This document shows positions 8,910 through 18,095 of a stretch of 64,000 bases of DNA, piece after piece. The notes under the pieces were generated by a model that was not told where the DNA came from, ran no database searches, and saw only the letters and a list, made by a program, of their open reading frames with translations. Source of the DNA: Vibrio sp. AND4 (GTDB taxonomy: Bacteria > Pseudomonadota > Gammaproteobacteria > Enterobacterales > Vibrionaceae); NCBI RefSeq assembly GCF_000171815.1, contig NZ_ABGR01000003.1, forward strand, positions 124,001-188,000, in the 5' to 3' direction. The position numbers and the translations under genes are program-made. Positions within the stretch are counted from its first letter, which is position 1. The number at the start of each line of letters is the position of its first letter.

Positions 8910-9603
8910 CTCCCTTAACCTTGCTAATGACGTATGAACTTTGCTTATCAAAAGCAAAGTTTGAAATATCGTTGCACTCGATTTCTTCACTCGCAAATAT
9001 CGCTTTTGCATCGATATTGCATTTATCTAACTGCAATGGATTTAAATGAGATTCTGATGATAACTTGGGGAAATCAATAGTACTTCGGCTTAGCATCATT
9101 CCAACTAAAAAAATTGAAATAAGGAAAACAAAGACCAGATCTCTAAATCTAAATTCACGGTCTTCGTTAATACTAAAAACTTCTTTGAGAAAATGATATT
9201 GGAAAAAACGGTATCTCTTTTCAGACTCAGGATCACGATCGAATATTGTATTCGCCGAATAAGTGATTTCGTTACCGTTAAACTCATAGCTATCTCTTAA
9301 TGTTAAATAATAGCCAACACCACGTTGGCTTTTAATTTCCATTATTTGTGAAAGCGGTTTAAGCTGTCTTCTTGTCTTCGAAATCAACTGAATTAGGTTT
9401 GAGCTATCCGGTCGATAATTACCTTCATTTTCGCTACCCCAAACCTCTTCGATTATAGAATCGCTAGAACAAATCTCACCATGACTGTTTAATAAGTTAT
9501 AGAAAAGATTAAATTCATATTTTGTAAAATGAATATCAACCCCATTTTCTCCATATAAACTTCTTTTATGTTTATCAACAGTCCAAAATACCTCTTTATT
9601 CAT
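8887..9603 (-). CDS. ToxR-like transmembrane transcription activator
   Basis: The 238-residue protein carries an N-terminal winged-helix domain of the OmpR/ToxR type (residues 5-102, ending in a typical RGVGYYL beta-hairpin), a linker, one membrane span at about 154-172, and a periplasmic tail with two cysteines, C195 and C210. There is no receiver domain. This is the layout of ToxR, TcpP and CadC, which bind DNA from the inner membrane; in ToxR the two periplasmic cysteines form a regulatory disulfide. It overlaps the OmpA-like gene by 8 bases and so belongs to the Tad operon, making a dedicated regulator of pilus genes the simplest inference. Confidence 0.83.
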   Translation of the reverse strand: MNKEVFWTVDKHKRSLYGENGVDIHFTKYEFNLFYNLLNSHGEICSSDSIIEEVWGSENEGNYRPDSSNLIQLISKTRRQLKPLSQIMEIKSQRGVGYYLTLRDSYEFNGNEITYSANTIFDRDPESEKRYRFFQYHFLKEVFSINEDREFRFRDLVFVFLISIFLVGMMLSRSTIDFPKLSSESHLNPLQLDKCNIDAKAIFASEEIECNDISNFAFDKQSSYVISKVKGDVYVTSL

Positions 9604-10204
9604 AAGTTAATCCATATATAGAAACGCTACGACGTTTAGACTTATAAAACTCATCATTTGCTCTAGAGTTGTCTTGCCCAAAAGCACCTAAGTTCATAAA
9701 GAATATATCTTTTCTACCTTTAAGTTTTTCGACCACTTGGTTACCACGTTTGAGTGATAGATTTAAGTTATATATCGAGTCTCCAACAACCGAAGATGAA
9801 GCTACAACAAGCAGAGCATCAGCATCAATGAATTCATTTGTCGAAGAGATATGGGATAAATCGGACTCGCTAATTTCGTACAATGCAGTATCAAAATAAA
9901 TAGTGGTAAGGTGCTTAAAGTTATTGGCATTTAAAGTTCTATGTAAATATGAGAAATCGTTTTGTTCACAAATATTATAAGCAGATGTTTTCATGTCACT
10001 AAGCTTTTCCTTTAGGACATAACTATGAGCTGAGTGAGATTCGATCGTGCGTCCCATAAATGAGTAATAGTTACCATCTTTCATGGTATTTTTTGGGATC
10101 AAATAAGTATCACAGCTCTCAACTGACATTTGCGCATTAGCAATGTGGCTAGACATGAGTATCAGCATCATAACAAGTTTTAAAAAATATGATTTATTCT
10201 TCAT
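9596..10204 (-). CDS. OmpA/MotB-domain protein at the end of the Tad cluster
   Basis: From the ATG at 10204, 202 residues with a signal peptide ending after IANA (residue 24). The C-terminal 110 residues resemble an OmpA-type peptidoglycan-binding domain: a YFDTALYEIS start, a NLNLSLKRGNQVVEKL helix in place of the usual LSxRRAxxV, and a SKRRSVSIYG end. The customary binding Asp and Arg positions are only partly kept. OmpA-like proteins commonly close Tad operons and are thought to fix the secretin or pilus base to the cell wall. The gene start overlaps the TadG gene by 11 bases. Confidence 0.72.
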   Translation of the reverse strand: MKNKSYFLKLVMMLILMSSHIANAQMSVESCDTYLIPKNTMKDGNYYSFMGRTIESHSAHSYVLKEKLSDMKTSAYNICEQNDFSYLHRTLNANNFKHLTTIYFDTALYEISESDLSHISSTNEFIDADALLVVASSSVVGDSIYNLNLSLKRGNQVVEKLKGRKDIFFMNLGAFGQDNSRANDEFYKSKRRSVSIYGLTYE

Positions 10205-11798
10205 CGTTTTCATTTCCAATATAAGTTGAGCTAGATTCTTGTAAAAGTTCGTAGGATATTCTGTCAGTGAGTTTTTCGTCTTCGTCGATTTCATCAATAT
10301 TAATAATACCTGTTGATTCATTCCAGGTCTTAGTACAATCTAATCCTTCAATATCTTCAATATTAGAGCTTGTATCAACAATGAATATTGATTTGGCGGA
10401 TGTTTGATTAACATATTTATTTTTCACCGTGCCGCAAAACCTGCTCAGTATATCTTTATCTTCATTCTCTTGATCCTGATCAGTCAGGTGAATATCATCT
10501 AAAGAAGTAATATTAATCACCACTGTTCTTTTATTTTTAAGATTAAATGCTTTTTTTAATGAGTAATTAAAACCTTGTACTGGTGAAAAAAAAGTATCTC
10601 CGAAATCCATACTATTAACTATCGATAGAAATTTTTTGTAGTCAGTCGAATTTGAAATAATTTTCTGACTTGGACAAGATCTTGAATTTCCGAAGTATTT
10701 ATTTCTTGTCACTTTTAGGTTGTCCAGGTTCTTTATCTTTGTCCGTTCAGAGTCCGCGATAGCGTCGTAGTCGGTATAGTGATACCCGTTGGAGTCTAAA
10801 AACTCATCAAAGTAGTTGTCTAAATAAAGGTAGCTATCACCTTCATACTTGGACTTAGCGTAATGAAAGGCCAGATCATGATATTCGTCAAAGTAAGGGG
10901 TAGATTCTAAGTCTTCTACCACTTCTTTTTGTTTATCAACCTGTTCTACTTTATCCTCTAAATCAGACTCATATCCCTCAATATTTTCATTTAAGTTTTT
11001 GATCTGATGCTCTAATTCTGCTATTTGCTCCTCTAACCTATCTTTATCTTCTGGATTAGCTTCTGCGAGCTCTGCTCTAAGCTGTTTAATTTTTCTCTGT
11101 TTTTGAGCAATCAGGGAATTCGCATTCGATATATTTTTTTCAATCGAAGACTTTTGATTCTCAAGGTTTTTGAGCAAGTCAACTTGTACAAAGTATTTCT
11201 CCCACCATTGAAATGAGAATCCATCACCACGAGGGAACGTGGTCCAACATTTACCATCTATATTGATCCGATACCCATAAGGAATCACGGTAAGCGATGA
11301 GTCAGTTTTGGCAAAAAGCGACTTAAGGGCATCATTGAGCGAATATTTGACTTCGTTCACAATTGCCTTGGTTTTTGGATCATTGGAAACGGCGACAATG
11401 ACGTTCAAATCTTCATAGTGTTTTGCTCGAATAGTTTTGGCGTCAACAGCAAACGAGCTATTATGCCCCTCGCTCAAACCGAGGGTTAATTTGCGATGTT
11501 GTCGCATGGGTAAAGTGGTAGTCATATAAACCACTTCATCATCATCATGATTTTCGAAAGTCCAATCGGCATTCGAACCATTTACATTGATGCCATTTAA
11601 ACTTGCAACTTGCTTCTCTACATTATGTTTAGGGTCACCGGTAATAGCAGTAAGGTCGTTAAGTTCGCTCGTCGTATTAATCTGAACTTTTGCAGCTAAA
11701 TAACTTTGGCTCATATCATATGAGTAGTAGGCAAACACAATGACCGATAACATGACCAACAACACAAGTGGTGTAACCGATCCTTTTTGATTTCGCAT
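10194..11798 (-). CDS. tadG: TadG-like pilus assembly protein with coiled-coil insert
   Basis: From the ATG at 11798 (which shares one base with the tadF stop codon) the product is 534 residues. It starts with the RNQKGSVTPL segment and hydrophobic helix typical of TadG, followed by a periplasmic domain with von Willebrand A-like strands (LNVIVAVSNDPKT; later RTVVINITSLDDIHL). The first strand lacks the DxSxS metal site. Between the two halves lies a highly charged stretch of about 85 residues with heptad spacing, a predicted coiled coil not usual in TadG. TadG sits with TadE and TadF at the inner-membrane base of the pilus. Gene order supports the call more strongly than sequence. Confidence 0.8.
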   Translation of the reverse strand: MRNQKGSVTPLVLLVMLSVIVFAYYSYDMSQSYLAAKVQINTTSELNDLTAITGDPKHNVEKQVASLNGINVNGSNADWTFENHDDDEVVYMTTTLPMRQHRKLTLGLSEGHNSSFAVDAKTIRAKHYEDLNVIVAVSNDPKTKAIVNEVKYSLNDALKSLFAKTDSSLTVIPYGYRINIDGKCWTTFPRGDGFSFQWWEKYFVQVDLLKNLENQKSSIEKNISNANSLIAQKQRKIKQLRAELAEANPEDKDRLEEQIAELEHQIKNLNENIEGYESDLEDKVEQVDKQKEVVEDLESTPYFDEYHDLAFHYAKSKYEGDSYLYLDNYFDEFLDSNGYHYTDYDAIADSERTKIKNLDNLKVTRNKYFGNSRSCPSQKIISNSTDYKKFLSIVNSMDFGDTFFSPVQGFNYSLKKAFNLKNKRTVVINITSLDDIHLTDQDQENEDKDILSRFCGTVKNKYVNQTSAKSIFIVDTSSNIEDIEGLDCTKTWNESTGIINIDEIDEDEKLTDRISYELLQESSSTYIGNENDEE

Positions 11799-12328
11799 TA
11801 GTGATGTTTCCCATAATGAGTGGAAGAAAACTTGACTTCGAACCACTGATAAGCCTCTTCTGGTATCTCAGTGGCATTGAACGCAGAAATGTTGCGGCAC
11901 AACGTCACCCTGTAGACAGAGTGATACTTGTTGTAAGCATTGGTAATGGGTGGAAGCTCGAGCAACGATGAATCTATGTCACAGGGTTTACTATCGATGT
12001 CATTATTAATTTGGATTTTCTTATACTTTTGACGACCACTTCTGATCTCTCCATAAGCTAACTCTTCAACGATAATCGAGATTTTTCGGTCTTCGAGATG
12101 AAAAATATCTGACAACTTATGTACTTCAGACTCTTTTAGGTCACCTGTGAATAAATCGCGACGATTAGAGATCACTTCAACGGCTTGATAAGCCATATCT
12201 GACATCTCAAGCTTCAATGCGGTTGAAGCCGCATATTGCATAGTTAATAACAAGGTGAAAAACAAAATCGGCGCAAGGAGAGTTGTCTCAATCGCAATAC
12301 CACCATACTCTGACTTAATAAATTTCAT
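11798..12328 (-). CDS. tadF: TadE/TadF-type pseudopilin
   Basis: A 176-residue protein begins with a short basic leader, a Gly-Gly cleavage context (YGGIAIE) and a hydrophobic helix of about 20 residues, the form of TadE-like pseudopilins processed by the Tad prepilin peptidase. The rest is periplasmic with two cysteines near the end. The ATG at 12328 is preferred over the in-frame TTG at 12334. The start overlaps tadE and the stop codon touches tadG. Which of the two neighbouring pseudopilin genes is E and which is F is assigned by order only. Confidence 0.78.
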   Translation of the reverse strand: MKFIKSEYGGIAIETTLLAPILFFTLLLTMQYAASTALKLEMSDMAYQAVEVISNRRDLFTGDLKESEVHKLSDIFHLEDRKISIIVEELAYGEIRSGRQKYKKIQINNDIDSKPCDIDSSLLELPPITNAYNKYHSVYRVTLCRNISAFNATEIPEEAYQWFEVKFSSTHYGKHH

Positions 12329-12809
12329 TGACAATAACCAGTTCTCTTTCCATGCCTAAGAAGGCAGATGGATATATCGTTGAAAACAATTGTGAAAAGC
12401 TCTTGTAGTCAAAATCGAAAGAAATAAGGATTAGGTTCGTATTATTGATATTGCTTTGACTGCAATCCATCTCATTAGTACGCTCAGCCAAATCATCAAC
12501 ATTTTTAAAGCACCTAAAATTCAGAGAGCTTGAGTTAATACTAATATAATTTCGATTCACATCTTCATTTAACACCTTTAGAAAATTAGCCTTTGATTGA
12601 TCCAGGCTGTTATCTTTCTCGATGGATGAGTAGTCGAATAGTTGGACTGCACGAGTAATATTGTAGTTTAATACACTCTCATTTCCTACATACTGAAAAA
12701 AACCCGCAATAAGAATAAATATATAGATGATGATCGGTATAGTAAATATTGCCTCAATTGAAGCTATGCCATCCTCATCATTTAAGTGTTGTGTACTTAA
12801 TATCTTCAT
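12315..12809 (-). CDS. tadE: TadE-type pseudopilin
   Basis: This 164-residue protein has the pseudopilin N-terminus: a leader ending in EDG, then IASIEA with glutamate at +5, and a 20-residue hydrophobic helix. The periplasmic part has two cysteines. The same G/IxxIE processing context occurs in the Flp pilins of this locus, so one prepilin peptidase probably matures all of them. The gene overlaps the TPR lipoprotein by 32 bases and tadF by 14. Confidence 0.8.
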   Translation of the reverse strand: MKILSTQHLNDEDGIASIEAIFTIPIIIYIFILIAGFFQYVGNESVLNYNITRAVQLFDYSSIEKDNSLDQSKANFLKVLNEDVNRNYISINSSSLNFRCFKNVDDLAERTNEMDCSQSNINNTNLILISFDFDYKSFSQLFSTIYPSAFLGMERELVIVNEIY

Positions 12810-13482
12810 AAATCAACAAGGCCTTTGCTTTGTCTTTATATTTTTTGTTGAGAAGATCAATGACCATTTCATCTTGACCTGCAACAACACCAGCTAAGAC
12901 AACATATTCAATGTCGTTAGTACCTGTCTCATACGAGTTATAAATCTTCAAAAAATTGGATTTATCATCAGGTTTGTAAGCAAATCGAGAAAGGAGCATA
13001 TTATTATAAATACTTTCTGATGTAGGGTATTTTCTACTCAAAGTAACAAATTCTTCGCTACATTTTTTTTTCCCCAGGTCTTCACATTGTGAAACTAAAT
13101 ACAAATTATCAACTTTTGCTAAAAGCTTATTATTTACTTGATATTCCGGAGTTTTCTTAATTTTATCGAGATAATTTCTAGATTTTTCATTATCACCGTC
13201 TTCTAAATAGATCACCGCGAGCAAATACAAGTCGTCATAATTGAGTTTTTCTTTCGTACTTAAAACATAAATAGCTCTATCTCCATTGCCATTTTTATAA
13301 AATGAATATGCCAGTAGAAAGTTCTCTCTATCACTGATTTTTTTCTTATCTGAAAGCTGGGTAATAACTTTATCGTAGCTTTTTAAATTGAACGCAAGTT
13401 CTACACTTTCATAATTACTGCCTGTAGATTGGCATCCGAAGAGTGTTAGAAGAACGATTGAACAAAAAAAATTTTTTTTCAT
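12778..13482 (-). CDS. tadD: TadD-like TPR lipoprotein
   Basis: A 234-residue lipoprotein precursor: signal peptide with the lipobox LFGC (cysteine at residue 17), then helix-rich sequence with repeated tetratricopeptide-like spacing (for example residues 45-130). TadD proteins are outer-membrane TPR lipoproteins that act as pilotins or assembly factors for the Tad secretin. Its place between tadC and tadE is canonical. It shares one base with the tadC stop codon. The base composition is notably AT-rich. Confidence 0.78.
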   Translation of the reverse strand: MKKNFFCSIVLLTLFGCQSTGSNYESVELAFNLKSYDKVITQLSDKKKISDRENFLLAYSFYKNGNGDRAIYVLSTKEKLNYDDLYLLAVIYLEDGDNEKSRNYLDKIKKTPEYQVNNKLLAKVDNLYLVSQCEDLGKKKCSEEFVTLSRKYPTSESIYNNMLLSRFAYKPDDKSNFLKIYNSYETGTNDIEYVVLAGVVAGQDEMVIDLLNKKYKDKAKALLIYEDIKYTTLK

Positions 13483-14378
13483 TAAATTTTACTCAATAGA
13501 TTCAATACGCCAGGAGCGATGATTTCGACGATAATTGGAAACATGATGAATAGAATAAGTGGTATGCCCATCTTTGCGTTCACCTTGCCTATCTTTTCCT
13601 CGGTTTCGATAAAGTGAAAATTTCGGATTTCTTTTGACAAAACACGTAAAGCATCAGTGACTGGTGCACCACTTTCTAACGCATTTTCCAGCACTGCTGT
13701 AAAATCGCGTACCTCTGGTAAATCAAGGCTTTTGCGCAGATTTTCTCCTGCTATACTAAAGCCGTTGTTAGAAATATCGTTCGAGTAGATTTTGATGTAG
13801 TTTGATAGTGAAGATGACATATTTCCAATATATTCAGATACAGCAACGAGAGCTAATTCTACTGTCATACCTGACTTTGTAGCTGTCGCTAATAAGTCCA
13901 AAAAATATGTAAAGTTTGTCTTGGTTCTAAGCCTTTCAACATTTACAAAAAACTTCTTAAAAAACATTTTAACTGCTATGTTATTTATGACTAAGAATCC
14001 TAAAATAAACATAAAAAACTTTGTTTTGTCTTCAGTCAGATAATAAAACAAACCTAGAGCAATTACTGTTTCGATTAGATAAATAAGAAAGAAGTTAATT
14101 TTACTTTTTTTATTGACTAAGCCACCAGATGACAACATTGTGTAAAGCTCGTTTCCTGACAAAAACTTTTTTATAACCAAATAAATGCTATCATCAATTA
14201 TATCCTTCAGCTCAGAAATCTGATTAAACAGATTATAATATTCTTGCTTACTATCGTGATCTGAAATCATGAACTTAAAGTTGTCAACATATTCTTGTTC
14301 TTCTTTCATACTTTTACTATTAAGTATAAAAACAATTGTTCCTAGTAAAAAAAGTAGAATACTAATGGCAATAATCAT
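13482..14378 (-). CDS. tadC: TadC inner-membrane platform protein
   Basis: The 298-residue protein has an N-terminal helix, two central membrane spans (about 95-135), a cytoplasmic GspF-type helical domain (about 150-260, with the SGMTVELAL and LESGAPVTDALRVLS elements) and a final membrane span. With TadB it forms the platform on which the TadA ATPase drives pilin polymerisation. Four bases overlap with tadB. Confidence 0.88.
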   Translation of the reverse strand: MIIAISILLFLLGTIVFILNSKSMKEEQEYVDNFKFMISDHDSKQEYYNLFNQISELKDIIDDSIYLVIKKFLSGNELYTMLSSGGLVNKKSKINFFLIYLIETVIALGLFYYLTEDKTKFFMFILGFLVINNIAVKMFFKKFFVNVERLRTKTNFTYFLDLLATATKSGMTVELALVAVSEYIGNMSSSLSNYIKIYSNDISNNGFSIAGENLRKSLDLPEVRDFTAVLENALESGAPVTDALRVLSKEIRNFHFIETEEKIGKVNAKMGIPLILFIMFPIIVEIIAPGVLNLLSKI

Positions 14379-15244
14379 AGCGCTACACTGTCAATCATTC
14401 GTTTGATTAAAACAAAGCCGATACTTACACTTGTAACGACATAGATAATTATGTACTTGCCATATTGTTCTCCGAACAAATATTCGAAGTTTTCAACAGC
14501 AAAGCTTTTAAGAACAAGAAGCATTATGAATGGTAGAACTGCTAATATTTTAGCTGCTCCTCGCGATTCAGACGTCAAAGACAACGTCTTCTTACGAATA
14601 ACTTGGGATGCCACAAGATCTTGAGCGAGCTCATCTAAAGAATCCTTAATGCTACCACCACGCTTAAGGCTCATTTTTACGTTGGCACTAAATACCGTAT
14701 AGCCTTTATAAGGGTAGATATTTTCACCTGTTGTTAACGCTTCTTCGAGCGTATTTCCGGCATTAATTTGTTTAATTATTCTTTCAAACTCAATACGGAT
14801 TTTTCCCATCGTATGACGAGAAGCAGATTCAATCGATGCAGCAATTGTTCTGCCAGATATTAAATTTCGACTAATCATTCTCAATGAAAAGGCAAACTTA
14901 TCTTCAAAATAATTACTAAGCTTAGCGTGATACTCTTTCAAAATAGAAAAGCAACCTAATGATACAACAATGCCCACAAGAATCAGTGTGCTTAAATAAG
15001 AAAGATCGAATGTGCTGCTCACAAAAAACATAAAAGATACGTAGAACAAGATGACGCCACAATGCATGACGAAAGTACCAAGCCCGTATATTTCGAAGAA
15101 GATAACTAAGATATTCTGACTTAGATATTTAATATAAAAATCATTAATTTCTTTTTTTACTTCTTCGTATTTACTGACTTCCTCGAGATCGGGAAGCTCT
15201 GCGTCTTCAATATAATCGTCTATCGTTTTACTTTTGTTAAGCAT
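14375..15244 (-). CDS. tadB: TadB inner-membrane platform protein
   Basis: A 289-residue GspF-domain protein: two membrane spans at about 45-100, a cytoplasmic helical domain with the SGRTIAASIESAS and LKRGGSIKDSLDELA elements, and C-terminal spans from about 230. It pairs with TadC as the platform of the Tad motor. It overlaps tadA by 8 bases and tadC by 4, so the motor genes are translationally coupled. Confidence 0.88.
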   Translation of the reverse strand: MLNKSKTIDDYIEDAELPDLEEVSKYEEVKKEINDFYIKYLSQNILVIFFEIYGLGTFVMHCGVILFYVSFMFFVSSTFDLSYLSTLILVGIVVSLGCFSILKEYHAKLSNYFEDKFAFSLRMISRNLISGRTIAASIESASRHTMGKIRIEFERIIKQINAGNTLEEALTTGENIYPYKGYTVFSANVKMSLKRGGSIKDSLDELAQDLVASQVIRKKTLSLTSESRGAAKILAVLPFIMLLVLKSFAVENFEYLFGEQYGKYIIIYVVTSVSIGFVLIKRMIDSVAL

Positions 15245-16478
15245 CAGTAAATACCAATGCTAGTTCACTTTCCAACCCAGCTGCCTTTACTTTTCTGTCA
15301 AGCAAAGTGGATTTAACCTCGTTTTCATGTCGATCAGTTTTGTGGTCATAAACAAATAGATCTTGAGTCGCAATAACGCCACCATCAAAATTACCGACCT
15401 CAGTTATATGAGTGATTTTTCGACGGCCATCAATCAGGCGGCTAGTTTGAATGATGATATCGACCGCTTGGCTTATCTGCTTTTTGATAGATTCTGGCGA
15501 CAAGTTACTGGCTGTCATCATTATCATGCTTTCCATACGTATTAATGCATCTTTCGGATTATTCGAGTGTATGGTCGACATGGAACCATCGTGACCAGTG
15601 TTCATCGCTTGAAGCATTTCAAATGCCTCATCCCCACGACACTCACCGACAATAATTCGGTCGGGACGCATACGAAGCGAATTGATGACCAGAGAGCGGA
15701 TAGAGACCTCGCCAGATTCTTCGCTAGTCGCAGGACGTGATTCAAGACGAACAACATGTTCATGCTGCAATTGAAGCTCGGCAGCATCTTCGATAGTTAC
15801 GACTCGATGTCCCTCAGTAATTTCGTTGGAACAAGCATTAAGTAAGGTTGTTTTACCCGAACCAGTCCCCCCGGAAATAATAATGTTAGCGGCAGAACGC
15901 ACCATTACACTTAAATACAGTGCCATTTCCTCCGTCATTGACTCATAGCGAACGAGATCAATAATATCGAGCTTATCTTCGCGAAATTTACGGATGGAGA
16001 TACTGCAACCATCCAGAGCAACTGGTGGAACAATAATGTTTACACGGCTCCCATCAGGTAAGCGTGCGTCTACCATAGGCGAACTTTCATCAATGCGACG
16101 ACCAATAGGAGATACAATTTTTGTTGCAATACGTAAGACCTGATCTTCATTCTGAAAAGTCACATCATAGGCTCGAGAGATTTTTCCGTTACGTTCGACA
16201 AAAGTCTCGGTCAAGCTGTTCACCATAATATCACTTATAGTGTTATCACTTAATAAGTCTTCCAAAGGACCATAGCCAAAAATATCATCCTTGATCTCTT
16301 TGGTTAATTTTTGGCGGTCAGACTCAGTAAGAATGGCCGAATAACTTGAAAGAAACTCGTTAACTGTCGCGTAAATAGTGTTGCTTTTAACGTCATCATT
16401 TTCATGTTGAATATCCGTGATATCAATATGCTCTAATACAAATTTTCGGCATAATATAAATGTTTTTGAATCAATCAT
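15237..16478 (-). CDS. tadA: TadA (CpaF) secretion ATPase
   Basis: This 413-residue hexameric ATPase powers extension and, in Tad systems, retraction of the Flp pilus. Visible motifs are the Walker [10 protein letters not shown] at 203-211, the Walker B region [11 protein letters not shown] at 274-284, and the His box HDGSMSTIH at 296-304; the N-terminal domain carries the GYGPLEDLL and [17 protein letters not shown] elements typical of CpaF. All catalytic residues seem intact. It overlaps tadZ and tadB by 8 bases each. This is the most conserved gene of the cluster and fixes its identity. Confidence 0.96.
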   Translation of the reverse strand: MIDSKTFILCRKFVLEHIDITDIQHENDDVKSNTIYATVNEFLSSYSAILTESDRQKLTKEIKDDIFGYGPLEDLLSDNTISDIMVNSLTETFVERNGKISRAYDVTFQNEDQVLRIATKIVSPIGRRIDESSPMVDARLPDGSRVNIIVPPVALDGCSISIRKFREDKLDIIDLVRYESMTEEMALYLSVMVRSAANIIISGGTGSGKTTLLNACSNEITEGHRVVTIEDAAELQLQHEHVVRLESRPATSEESGEVSIRSLVINSLRMRPDRIIVGECRGDEAFEMLQAMNTGHDGSMSTIHSNNPKDALIRMESMIMMTASNLSPESIKKQISQAVDIIIQTSRLIDGRRKITHITEVGNFDGGVIATQDLFVYDHKTDRHENEVKSTLLDRKVKAAGLESELALVFTDA

Positions 16479-17622
16479 TTTTCACCAGCCTAGTAATAAT
16501 TTCATTCTTACTATCTTTAGTATTAAAAAATCGTTTTTTATTATCAGGGTTAAAATTATATAAAATTCTTTGTCCAGTTTTTTTATAAATACTGCTTTTA
16601 TCTAACAAATAACGACTCTCTTTGTTAGCCTTAATTTGAAATGTTTTTATGTTTTTATTTCTTGCTTTAATCTCTTGCTCAATGAGGTACTTGAGCATAT
16701 ATACTGACTCGAGCGAGGCATCTGTAACCATAGTGATATTGTCAGATTTCTCGACAAGTTGCTGAAAGAGTTCAATTTTAGTAAGATAAAATGGAACGTA
16801 AATAAATATATACGAAAAATCGCCATCAAATAGGTTGAAAAAACTCATCAACTTACTAGCTATCTTATCAATAGAATGTAGGGTGGTTTGATGTAGGACA
16901 TCAATCGAGAAGTAAGAAAAGTTATCATCGACCTTAATGATATATTCTTCTGCCGCTTTTGCATCAACGGTCTCTCCATTAATCAACATATTGATAATTT
17001 TAGGATCGGCTTTCTTACCAATACGCGCATCCAAAGAAATACTGAACACATCCAAATTGATAAATAATGTATTTAAGCTTGGTCTTTTTTTAACGTATTC
17101 ACGCCAATTTTCATATACATAGTGTAAGACCTTGTCACCGTGCAGCTGAGTCGTGTCAGAAAGTAAAAACCAGTGGCTACTATTCGATTTTAAAATACCG
17201 AAAAACCACAAAATGGTATTAAAAACTTGCTTGGATGTGTCGGTGTACCAAGTGTACTCGTTGATACCGAGTGATTTCATTGACCAGTAATAATCTAGGT
17301 CTTCCCGTTCACCGTAAATAAGTGTACCAACTCGGCCACTCGTCACTTCTAAAAACTTTGAGAACCCTTCTTTTTCTCTTAACGTTATCTCATCAGTGAT
17401 GACGTAAATTTTTGACTTAAAATGTAAGTTGAATAGATTTTCTAACGAATGAATATCGTCTTTATAATCTATAATATCCACGTTGTAAGCAGAAAAATAG
17501 TTATTAACTCGCTCTATGAGATCATTATGACTGGTCATAACAATGATCATGTAGGGTGTAAAAGACTTACCCTTTACACTCGCCTGATTTTTATTAGATC
17601 GTTTAAGTTTCTCAAGAATCAT
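16471..17622 (-). CDS. tadZ: TadZ/CpaE-like localisation protein lacking a P-loop
   Basis: The 383-residue protein sits in the TadZ position directly before tadA. The first 130 residues look like an atypical receiver domain, followed by an MinD/ParA-like body. The deviant Walker A expected near residue 150 (GGxGxT/S in most TadZ proteins) is absent; the aligned stretch reads LLSDTTQLHGDKV. ATP binding is therefore doubtful. TadZ normally marks the pole where the Tad machine is built, and ATPase-dead members exist. The call depends on context and fold-like pattern; the sequence is strongly diverged. Confidence 0.68.
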   Translation of the reverse strand: MILEKLKRSNKNQASVKGKSFTPYMIIVMTSHNDLIERVNNYFSAYNVDIIDYKDDIHSLENLFNLHFKSKIYVITDEITLREKEGFSKFLEVTSGRVGTLIYGEREDLDYYWSMKSLGINEYTWYTDTSKQVFNTILWFFGILKSNSSHWFLLSDTTQLHGDKVLHYVYENWREYVKKRPSLNTLFINLDVFSISLDARIGKKADPKIINMLINGETVDAKAAEEYIIKVDDNFSYFSIDVLHQTTLHSIDKIASKLMSFFNLFDGDFSYIFIYVPFYLTKIELFQQLVEKSDNITMVTDASLESVYMLKYLIEQEIKARNKNIKTFQIKANKESRYLLDKSSIYKKTGQRILYNFNPDNKKRFFNTKDSKNEIITRLVKND

Positions 17623-17627
17623 TTAAA

Positions 17628-18095
17628 TTACCACAGCTCTAGTGAAGAACATGCCGTTTCATTGGCGAAATTATTTAGTTCACTATCAGACAACGAAAAA
17701 TGCGCGTTTTTAGGGATTTCCCAAACTTGACAGTGAACCAATCGTTTATCACTTACATGTACTTCCCATAATAGAAGCTTTTTATCCTCATAGTTGCCAA
17801 TATTTATGAATCTCGGTGAAAAATCGTAAATATTTTCCATGTCAATTTTTAATTGATAAAGGCGTTCCTTCGATAAATTGTTGGTATGATAAATATTAAT
17901 TCCATGTATCCAAGAAACACTTTCATTTTTTATCTCTTGATTTATCGCCTTTGAAAAAGGCACGATATACTGAATATTATTACCTTCCGTAATTTCATGA
18001 ACGATATAGACTTTATCATCTTTTAACGCGCTACTACATCCTGTAAGAATTGTAAAAATCCCTACTAACAATAGATACTTAACTTTAGTTTTCAT
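17628..18095 (-). CDS. Tad-locus lipoprotein (RcpB position)
   Basis: From the ATG at 18095 a 155-residue lipoprotein precursor: signal peptide and lipobox LTGC (cysteine at residue 20). I recognise no domain. It overlaps the secretin gene by 11 bases and precedes tadZ by five, the place occupied by RcpB or other secretin-accessory lipoproteins in Tad loci. A role in secretin assembly or gating is an inference from position. Confidence 0.65.
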   Translation of the reverse strand: MKTKVKYLLLVGIFTILTGCSSALKDDKVYIVHEITEGNNIQYIVPFSKAINQEIKNESVSWIHGINIYHTNNLSKERLYQLKIDMENIYDFSPRFINIGNYEDKKLLLWEVHVSDKRLVHCQVWEIPKNAHFSLSDSELNNFANETACSSLELW

